A stretch of DNA of 10,940 bases from Gammaproteobacteria bacterium (GTDB lineage: Bacteria; Pseudomonadota; Gammaproteobacteria; JAABTG01): positions 1-10,940 of the forward strand of contig JASJBY010000100.1 of assembly GCA_030066245.1 (NCBI GenBank), given 5' to 3'. The position numbers were made by a program, and so were the translations under genes. The number at the start of each line of letters is the position of its first letter. Position 1 is the stretch's first letter. Of the stretch, positions 6,323 through 10,940 are shown piece after piece. The notes beneath the pieces are model-generated. The model was not told where the DNA came from, did no database searches, and saw only the letters and a program-made list of their open reading frames with translations.

Positions 6323-7252
6323 GTGGACTACTCCGTTTTCATCCACACGAACCACAAGCAGATCGTCGGCGCACTAGTCGCCGACTATGCCCTGCGACGC
6401 AACTCAAAGCACAGCAGCCGGTTCGACGTACGCATTATCCATACGGAGGATTTCGCCTTCCTGCGGGAAAAGGAGGGGCACCTTTATCTTCGTGACGGGG
6501 TGAAACGCCGCTGGATTATGGAAGACCTACAGTCGTTTACGCCGCTGCGTTTCCTGCCGCCGGAGCTGATGGGCTATAAGGGACGTGCCGTGGTCATCGA
6601 TCCCGATATCTTCGCCGTCGGCGATGTCTGGGAATTACTCTCCCGGGATATGCATGGCCACGCCATCATGTGTCGCAAACGTTCCGGACCAAAGGGCTAT
6701 ATAGACGGCTGCCTGGCCAGCAGTGTGATGCTGTTGGACTGCGCAAAGCTGACTCACTGGCGCACGGAAGAGCAGTTCAACGAAATGTTTCGCTTCGAGC
6801 GCGACTACATGCCGTGGATCTGTCTGAAGCTTGAGGAACGCGAGAGCATCGGACTGTTCGAAAACGAATGGAATGACTTCGACAAGCTGACTGCGAACAC
6901 GAAGATGCTCCACAACACCCGGCGCAAAACGCAGCCCTGGAAGACAGGCCTGCCCACCGACTGGAGACCGGCAGAACGCTTCAGATTGTTTCCGCCGGTT
7001 GCCTGGCTGTTACGGGCCCGACGCCAGCTCTTCGGCGAATACGCATTCCTGGGACACTACAAGCGGCACCCGGACCCCAATCAGGAGCGCCTGTTCTTCG
7101 GTCTGCTTCGCGAATGCATGGACAACGGCATCATCACGGAGCAGATGCTCAGGGATGAGATGAAACAGAACCATGTGCGCCACGACGCTCTGGAACTGCT
7201 GGAGCGCACACCCCCACTGGAAACAAAGCCAATTTTTCCGACAGCGGCCTGA
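6323..7252 (+). CDS. GT8-like glycosyltransferase (GT-A fold)
   Basis: This 309-residue protein starts at a GTG with a good ribosome binding site (AAAGAGGAAA, 6307-6316). The N-terminal MDYSVFIHTN and the later AVVIDPDIFAVGDVWELL give a D-x-D metal/nucleotide-sugar site (D93, D95) in the position typical of GT-A enzymes. The later SSVMLLDC segment and MLHNTRRKTQPWK (H197, with PW at 205-206) match the pattern of GT8 enzymes, where a second histidine and a KPW-like motif complete the metal and donor site. No signal peptide or clear transmembrane segment is seen, so it probably acts at the cytoplasmic face of the inner membrane. The RLFPPVAWLLRARRQLFG segment may be an amphipathic membrane contact. 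Donor sugar and acceptor are unknown. It lies 213 bp after the sulfotransferase gene on the same strand, probably with its own promoter. Confidence 0.75.
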   Translation: MDYSVFIHTNHKQIVGALVADYALRRNSKHSSRFDVRIIHTEDFAFLREKEGHLYLRDGVKRRWIMEDLQSFTPLRFLPPELMGYKGRAVVIDPDIFAVGDVWELLSRDMHGHAIMCRKRSGPKGYIDGCLASSVMLLDCAKLTHWRTEEQFNEMFRFERDYMPWICLKLEERESIGLFENEWNDFDKLTANTKMLHNTRRKTQPWKTGLPTDWRPAERFRLFPPVAWLLRARRQLFGEYAFLGHYKRHPDPNQERLFFGLLRECMDNGIITEQMLRDEMKQNHVRHDALELLERTPPLETKPIFPTAA

Positions 7253-7362
7253 CCTGGGCGCCATCAAGCAAAACCCACAATCTGCGCGCCGGATCATCTC
7301 CCGCGACTCTGCCGTGGACAACGCAAATGGACGTGACCGAGGCGCCCATCGGTGTTCGGTTA

Positions 7363-7471
7363 GGGCCGTACCGGCATGAGTGGACGGGACCGTCGGCCGC
7401 AGGGATAGCGGCCGTCGAGCCGACAGGGAGGTATACACAGCGTGTCCCGGCGGCTCGTGCCGGTACGGCTC
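7363..7471. repeat. Nested imperfect inverted repeat between convergent genes
   Basis: Outer arms at 7363-7380 and 7454-7471 (core GCCGTACCGGCA-T/C-GAG and its complement) pair over 18 positions with only two wobble differences. A four-base internal loop follows, then CGGGAC (7385-7390) pairs with GTCCCG (7444-7449). Inside lies another hairpin, CGGCCGC-AGGGATA-GCGGCCG (7394-7414). It sits 111 bp after the glycosyltransferase stop and 48 bp after the ELM1 stop. No T tract or transposase is present. It may be a small non-autonomous element, a REP-like structure, or a structured bidirectional 3' end. The flanking parts of the 267-bp gap (7253-7362, 7472-7519) show no gene. Confidence 0.6.
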
Positions 7472-7519
7472 CCACCGCGAATGCTAAACCGGATGCAGAG
7501 GCGCCTGCCTGGCGCGAGT

Positions 7520-8731
7520 TCAGCGGCCGAGCAAAACGAAACGCCGGCCTGTGCCCTGCTGCTCGACGCCCTTGTCGTCGCCGGCCTCTTTGAACAGCGC
7601 TCGCACATGGTGCACAGCGCGCTCCAAGTCTTGCAGGGGAGGGACTCTGTGGCCCGCGGGAAAGCGGTCTCCCAGCCAGACGGCGCGTCCGGTCTCCACC
7701 AGGCGCTTGTGGATGATGCCGATGTCGCGTGTCAGCCGTCGGGGTCCGGTGCGCATGGCATTCCTGTAGACGAAGGCCCGAAGGTAATCCCTGTCCAGCT
7801 GCTTCCAGCGAAATCTCTCCCGGCTAACGCCGCGGGGCCGATCCTCGCCAGGCATCTGTCGCATGGCGTACGGACCTTCTCCCAGGTCGAATATATACAC
7901 GGGTTTCTGGGTCGCACAGGCCTCTGTCAGCATGGACATGCTATCGCCAGTCACGACGATGGCGTCGGCAAGCCCCAGGAATGCGAAATAGGGGTTCTCG
8001 GTCGCGTCACGCCGCCAGCGATAAACATAGGCGGGCGCGGTCAGCGATGCTTCCAGCTCTGCGATTGCACCGGGCGGTGTTCGGGCGCTGGTTGTTACCA
8101 ACAACGAGCCTCCCTGCTCGTTTGCCAGCTTGCTGGCCTCGCGGGCCAGACGTCCGGCAGCCTTTCGGTCCAGGGTGTACGGCCCGCTGTTTCCTCCGAT
8201 TGCGACCGCCACATAGGGCTTGGGCAGAGGCGCGAGGCGCGGCGCCCAAATGGCCTGTTCGCTCGCCAGACGTTCTTTGGTGATGCGATGCAGCGGTGTG
8301 TCGTTATGCACGATTCCAGGGCGTTGCGGGAGCCTGTACTGGGGGGTTGTAACCACCAGGTCAAAGCGTTCGTATAGCGCCCAGGGCCTGCCCAGGTGGA
8401 CCAGGCGAACCCGTTGGCCATCCCGGCGGGCCTGGGCCTGAATCCAGCGGCAGATGGGCTCATTGCGACGCCCCGCCGAAATCACCAGCTCGGGCCACGG
8501 GGGCAGCAGGCGACTGGACCGCTGTTTATCAACCCCTGCGAGCGTCGCTCCGAGCAGGAGATTGGTCATCAACTCGTACTTTCTGTACGCAAAGCGCTTG
8601 ATCTCAAACGGCCAGCCCAGCGCCTCGCCCAAGGCAAGAACCTGGGAGTTGTCCCCGGCTTTGCTCCCCATGAGCAGCCACGTGACCGGTGGTCGCTCGG
8701 GCAGGGCAGGGTTGATCTTCTCCGCACTCAT
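7520..8731 (-). CDS. ELM1-family protein (DUF1022), probable GT-B fold
   Basis: The 403-residue product starts at ATG 8731 (MSAEKINP); the frame stays open to a TTG at 8800, but that would include an eight-T run and lacks a ribosome binding site. Typical family segments are TWLLMGSKAGDNSQVLALGE near the N-terminus, PELVISAGRRNEPICRWI, FDLVVTTPQYRLP with NDTPLHRI, VAVAIGGNSGPYTLD, and ADAIVVTGDSMSMLTEACA with KPVYIFDLGEG. These match the family named after plant ELM1 (mitochondrial fission), which in bacteria is common and of unknown function. The segments GGNSGPY and VTGDSMSMLTEA resemble the donor-binding region of GT-B glycosyltransferases, so a sugar or lipid transferase role is inferred. 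The gene points towards the glycosyltransferase gene and lies 293 bp downstream of the SPT gene on the same strand. Confidence 0.85.
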   Translation of the reverse strand: MSAEKINPALPERPPVTWLLMGSKAGDNSQVLALGEALGWPFEIKRFAYRKYELMTNLLLGATLAGVDKQRSSRLLPPWPELVISAGRRNEPICRWIQAQARRDGQRVRLVHLGRPWALYERFDLVVTTPQYRLPQRPGIVHNDTPLHRITKERLASEQAIWAPRLAPLPKPYVAVAIGGNSGPYTLDRKAAGRLAREASKLANEQGGSLLVTTSARTPPGAIAELEASLTAPAYVYRWRRDATENPYFAFLGLADAIVVTGDSMSMLTEACATQKPVYIFDLGEGPYAMRQMPGEDRPRGVSRERFRWKQLDRDYLRAFVYRNAMRTGPRRLTRDIGIIHKRLVETGRAVWLGDRFPAGHRVPPLQDLERAVHHVRALFKEAGDDKGVEQQGTGRRFVLLGR

Positions 8732-8904
8732 AGACACTAGTCGTACGTCCCCAAAAAAAAGGGCGGCATGCAGGCGGAGGGAGCATAAGACAGACGGCAA
8801 CGTGGCCCGGCAGGCAGCAGCCCTAGGCTCGACGAAGCTGTACGTTATTTCCCCCCGCTGTGAAGGAACGCGTTACGTGGTTGAACCCCCGGATGTCAAC
8901 GGCC

Positions 8905-8919
8905 GAAGCGCTCCGCTTC
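8905..8919. other. Perfect stem-loop upstream of a -35-like element
   Basis: GAAGCG-CTC-CGCTTC is a 6-bp perfect inverted repeat in the 293-bp gap between the SPT and ELM1 genes. On the minus strand it is followed a few bases later by a perfect TTGACA (8894-8899), but no good -10 box lies 16-18 bp further on. It could be an operator for a weak or activator-dependent ELM1 promoter. The gap also has CGGTTG-CTCT-CAACCG (9016-9031), overlapping the SPT stop codon, and GGGCAGC/GCTGCCC arms (8973-9002). Neither has a T tract. Confidence 0.3.
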
Positions 8920-9024
8920 AAACAAGTGTACGCCGACAAACCCGTCCTGAAAAGGTGACTCCCCGGTCAATCGGGCAGCAGTGCACCCGACACGCGCTGC
9001 CCAGTCGCCGCGTTGCGGTTGCTC

Positions 9025-10266
9025 TCAACCGGCTCCGCCGGATACCGCATTGGCCTCGGCGGAGAGCGGTCCGTCATGAACAGCCGACGCCCGCCGGCGC
9101 AGCGCCGCAAAGGTGCCGAGAATGCGCTCCACCTGCTCCGGCGTGTGGGCCGCGCTCACACTGCACCTGAGCAGTGGGTAGTGGCTGGGAGTGGCCGGAG
9201 GCAGTACCAGGTTGACATACACGCCGTTCTCCAGGAGCGCGTTCCACATCCGCAACGCCTGCTCCCGCCCCGGCATGGCCAGGGCCAGAACAGGGCTCGG
9301 CTCGGGCCCGGTGTCGTAGCCAAGCTCCCGAAAACCGTGATAGAGCCGGCGGGCGTTTTCCCAAAGCCGTTCACGCAACTCGGGATGGGCTCTCATAACG
9401 CGCAATGCCACACGCACGGATGCGATGACCGATGGGGACGGCGACGCGGTGAAGATATAGGGGCGAATGGCGTAACGAACCAGCTCCAGCTCCGGCCGAT
9501 GACTGACACAGTACCCGCCGATGGCACCGAGGCTCTTGCTGAATGTGCCGACTATAAAGTCCACCTCCTGCTCGACGCCCGCGGCCTCGGCGGCCCCTCG
9601 ACCGTTCGCCCCCAGCATGCCGAGGGAGTGGGCCTCGTCGACCAGTAGATACCCTCCCCGGCGTCTCTTAACAGCAGCGATATCCCTCAACGGCGCCTGA
9701 TCGCCCTGCATGCTGTAAAGGCCTTCCACGACGATCAGGGCGTTCTGCGCCCGCTCACCCAGACGGCGCAGGCGCTTCTCCAGATCTTGCGCATCATTGT
9801 GGCGAAACCGGATGACGTCGCAGCCGCCGAGGCGGCAGGCATCATAAATGCTCGCGTGGCAGTCGGCATCCAGGACAACCACGTCACCAGGGCCGGCCAG
9901 CGTGGCAATCATTCCCAGGTTGGCCTGATAGCCGGTGGAGAAGACGATGGCCTGGCCGCAACCGAAGAAGTCTGCCAGTTCCTGCTCCAAAGCCTCGTGC
10001 CCGGCGTAAGTGCCATTCGCCATCCTCGAGCCAGTCGTGCCTGTGCCTTCCTCCAACACGGCGGCCCGAGCGGTTTCGATGCACTCAGGATGAAACGTCA
10101 GCCCCAGGTAATTGTTGGTGCCCGCGAGTATCGTCCGCCTGCCGTTTACGATGCCTTCGGTCGCAGACAGCAGTCGTTCCGTGACGACCCCAAACGGCAC
10201 GATGCCGAGCTCATCAAGGTCGCGACGCACCGAAGCAATGCCCTGAAACTTGTCGAAGAGACTCAT
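9025..10266 (-). CDS. spt: Serine palmitoyltransferase-like alpha-oxoamine synthase
   Basis: This 413-residue PLP enzyme should condense an acyl thioester with an amino acid, classically L-serine, releasing CO2 and forming 3-ketosphinganine. It is much closer to bacterial (Sphingomonas) SPT than to biotin (AONS) or threonine (KBL) enzymes: TGSRMANGTYAGHEALE, VFSTGYQANLGMIATLAGPGD, DADCHASIYDAC, VDEAHSLGMLG, GTFSKSLGAIGGY, RPYIFTASPSPSV and PPATP all follow the SPT pattern. PLP contacts are H137 (ring stacking), D210, H213 and Schiff-base lysine K244. R367 in LLRCSV is kept, but the residue before PPATP, arginine in Sphingomonas SPT (R378), is L355 here. It is soluble, with no membrane segment. 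Its ATG overlaps the ACP stop (ATGA) and lacks its own strong ribosome binding site, so the two are translationally coupled. Confidence 0.9.
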   Translation of the reverse strand: MSLFDKFQGIASVRRDLDELGIVPFGVVTERLLSATEGIVNGRRTILAGTNNYLGLTFHPECIETARAAVLEEGTGTTGSRMANGTYAGHEALEQELADFFGCGQAIVFSTGYQANLGMIATLAGPGDVVVLDADCHASIYDACRLGGCDVIRFRHNDAQDLEKRLRRLGERAQNALIVVEGLYSMQGDQAPLRDIAAVKRRRGGYLLVDEAHSLGMLGANGRGAAEAAGVEQEVDFIVGTFSKSLGAIGGYCVSHRPELELVRYAIRPYIFTASPSPSVIASVRVALRVMRAHPELRERLWENARRLYHGFRELGYDTGPEPSPVLALAMPGREQALRMWNALLENGVYVNLVLPPATPSHYPLLRCSVSAAHTPEQVERILGTFAALRRRASAVHDGPLSAEANAVSGGAG

Positions 10267-10514
10267 GACACGGAGCCCGCGATCTTCTCAAGCTCGCCGG
10301 CGAGGTCCTTTACTGTGTGGATGTCAGGCAAAGCGTTCAAGGGGATGGAAATATCGAAATGATCTTCAATTTCCAGCAGCAGCTCCAAAACTTGAACTGA
10401 ATCCAGGTTCAGATCTCCGACCAACTCGGTGTCTTCGGTAAGCGCTTGCCCCTTTTTGGCATGCGGCCTCAGGACCTCGTAAACCTGGTCGAGGATCTCT
10501 GCTCGGCTGGACAT
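10263..10514 (-). CDS. Acyl carrier protein paired with the SPT-like enzyme
   Basis: This 83-residue protein starts at ATG 10514 (MSSRAEIL), with GGGG nine bases upstream. The phosphopantetheine attachment site is S39 in DLNLDSVQVLELLLEIEDHF, the standard motif at the start of helix II. The acidic sequence (ELVGDLNLDS..., IEDHFDISI) and the C-terminal VKDLAGELEKI complete a normal single ACP domain. It is the specialised, non-FabG-linked type found beside SPT genes, where it supplies the long-chain acyl group to SPT. Its stop codon overlaps the start of the SPT gene by four bases, giving fixed co-expression. The frame continues upstream to 10580, but that extension has no ACP-like content. 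Another use, for example charging an acyl group for a different transferase, cannot be excluded. Confidence 0.9.
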   Translation of the reverse strand: MSSRAEILDQVYEVLRPHAKKGQALTEDTELVGDLNLDSVQVLELLLEIEDHFDISIPLNALPDIHTVKDLAGELEKIAGSVS

Positions 10515-10576
10515 TGTGAAAAACCCCGGGGAACTTCCGTGCCGCCCTCGCACGCTCCGAAATCGGTGTGGCTGCG

Positions 10577-10602
10577 TCAAGCGAGGTCGGATGACCGCTT
10601 GA
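10577..10602. promoter_or_regulatory. Operator-like inverted repeat at the acp-spt start site
   Basis: TCAAGC (10577-10582) pairs with GCTTGA (10597-10602); after a two-base bulge, GGTC pairs with GACC around a GGAT loop. The outer right arm touches the -10 box of the candidate promoter at 10602-10630, and the centre falls near the predicted transcription start. That is a classical repressor position. As only half would be transcribed, an RNA hairpin role is less likely. No regulator can be named. Confidence 0.4.
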
Positions 10603-10630
10603 TTATCCGGTTAACGACGCCGTGAAGCAA
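10602..10630 (-). promoter_or_regulatory. Candidate promoter of the acp-spt operon
   Basis: On the minus strand TTGCTT (10625-10630) is separated by 17 bp from GATAAT (10602-10607, five of six matches to the consensus). Transcription would begin near 10595, about 80 bases before the ACP start. The 210-bp gap after the epimerase gene supports a separate transcription unit for acp-spt. The call is by consensus only. Confidence 0.45.
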
Positions 10631-10701
10631 ATGCGAGCTCTACCGCAGTAAGCTTGGCGCGAACGATAGTGAAGCCCATTGAACAAACCTGTGGGCGGAA
10701 C

Positions 10702-10716
10702 AAAAATACGCGGCGT
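10702..10716 (-). terminator. Weak terminator-like motif after the epimerase gene
   Basis: On the minus strand, nine bases after the epimerase stop, ACGC-C-GCGT is followed by ATTTTT. The stem is short with an unrealistically small loop, so it is a poor intrinsic terminator. It is listed only because it has the right place and a T tract. Confidence 0.2.
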
Positions 10717-10724
10717 GGGATAGT

Positions 10725-10940
10725 TCAGCGAGGGGCACCGACTGGCCAATCCAGGGTGCGCCGCAGCCCCGCTTCCAGTTCGAAACGGGGTCGCCAACCC
10801 AGCTGCAGAAAGACCTGCCGGTTGTCGCAAACCCAGTCCGGGTGAATCAACTCACTCACCTTACCGGGGGTCAGCATTGGCGCATAGCCGGCAAGCCGCG
10901 CCGCGCCCAGCCCGACATACCCGGCCAGGCGCAGCGCGGG
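10725..10940 (-). CDS. NAD-dependent epimerase/dehydratase, C-terminal end only
   Basis: The last 71 codons of a minus-strand gene enter from the right edge and stop at a TGA (10725-10727). The visible peptide includes LGAARLAGYAPMLTPGKVSE followed by LIHPDWVCDN and LGWRPRFELEAGLRRTLDW. This is the typical C-terminal substrate-domain ending of extended SDR proteins (NAD-dependent epimerase/dehydratase family), in which a PGKV..L.HPDW block is followed by a GW.P..LE.GLR.T ending. The Rossmann fold and the catalytic YxxxK lie outside the window. Because it precedes acp and spt in the same order as the ceramide reductase gene cerR of Caulobacter, reduction of 3-ketosphinganine or 3-ketoceramide is the favoured role. 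A plain nucleotide-sugar epimerase is the alternative. Confidence 0.8.
   Translation of the reverse strand, partial: PALRLAGYVGLGAARLAGYAPMLTPGKVSELIHPDWVCDNRQVFLQLGWRPRFELEAGLRRTLDWPVGAPR

Noticed and set aside
7442..8377. Long plus-strand open frame opposite the ELM1 gene
   Set aside because: It is antisense to conserved ELM1 segments and has no recognisable domain.
8753..8760. Run of eight A (T8 on the minus strand) as a terminator or phase-variable tract for the ELM1 gene
   Set aside because: No stem precedes it on the minus strand, and the likely ELM1 start (8731) lies downstream, so slippage would not change the reading frame.
8860..8958. A 32-codon plus-strand frame (VKERVTWLNPRMSTAEALRF..., ending PVLKR) with protein-like composition in the SPT-ELM1 gap
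   Set aside because: Neither the GTG at 8860 nor the ATG at 8893 has a ribosome binding site, the length is easily reached by chance, and no family is recognised.
9025..10266. Annotation as 8-amino-7-oxononanoate synthase (bioF) or 2-amino-3-ketobutyrate ligase (kbl)
   Set aside because: GTFSKS, RPYIFTAS and PPATP are SPT-type signatures, and the coupled ACP and epimerase neighbours fit sphingolipid and not biotin or threonine genes.

Overview
The window is GC-rich DNA from a Gram-negative bacterium. The response regulator and kinase at 2078-4095 look most like gammaproteobacterial OmpR and EnvZ, so a gammaproteobacterium is likely, perhaps a halophilic or chromatial lineage; the lineage is inferred, since no rRNA or other marker is present. 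No tRNA, rRNA, CRISPR array, transposase or integrase was seen.

Left part (1-4095). The window opens inside an exported beta-propeller protein of the TolB/PD40 type (minus strand, its C-terminus lies beyond base 1). It has a clear start and a good promoter candidate at 1113-1140. Next come a nuclease-like sequence remnant (1366-1494) and a 75-residue two-helix membrane protein, both on the minus strand. A palindrome-rich intergenic region (1761-2077) precedes a tightly coupled ompR-envZ-type two-component pair on the plus strand.

Middle part (4267-8731). Four surface-molecule tailoring genes follow: a 2-oxoglutarate/Fe(II) oxygenase (minus), a divergent PAPS-type sulfotransferase (plus), a GT8-like glycosyltransferase (plus), and an ELM1-family protein with a probable GT-B fold (minus). 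The glycosyltransferase and ELM1 genes converge on an unusual nested inverted repeat of about 109 bp (7363-7471).

Right part (9025-10940), all on the minus strand. It holds the C-terminal end of an NAD-dependent epimerase/dehydratase, then an acyl carrier protein whose stop overlaps (ATGA) the start of a serine palmitoyltransferase-like PLP enzyme. The order reductase, ACP, SPT matches the ceramide gene neighbourhood of Caulobacter crescentus (cerR, acp, spt). The best reading is a sphingolipid (ceramide) synthesis locus whose remaining genes, such as a ceramide N-acyltransferase, would lie beyond base 10940.

Working model (inference): ACP delivers an acyl thioester to the SPT-like enzyme, the epimerase-family reductase reduces the 3-keto base, and the adjacent glycosyltransferase, ELM1 protein, sulfotransferase and oxygenase decorate the resulting lipid or another surface glycan. 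A sulfated and/or hydroxylated glycosphingolipid is the most interesting product this set could make, but nothing in the sequence alone proves that the two gene groups act on the same molecule.
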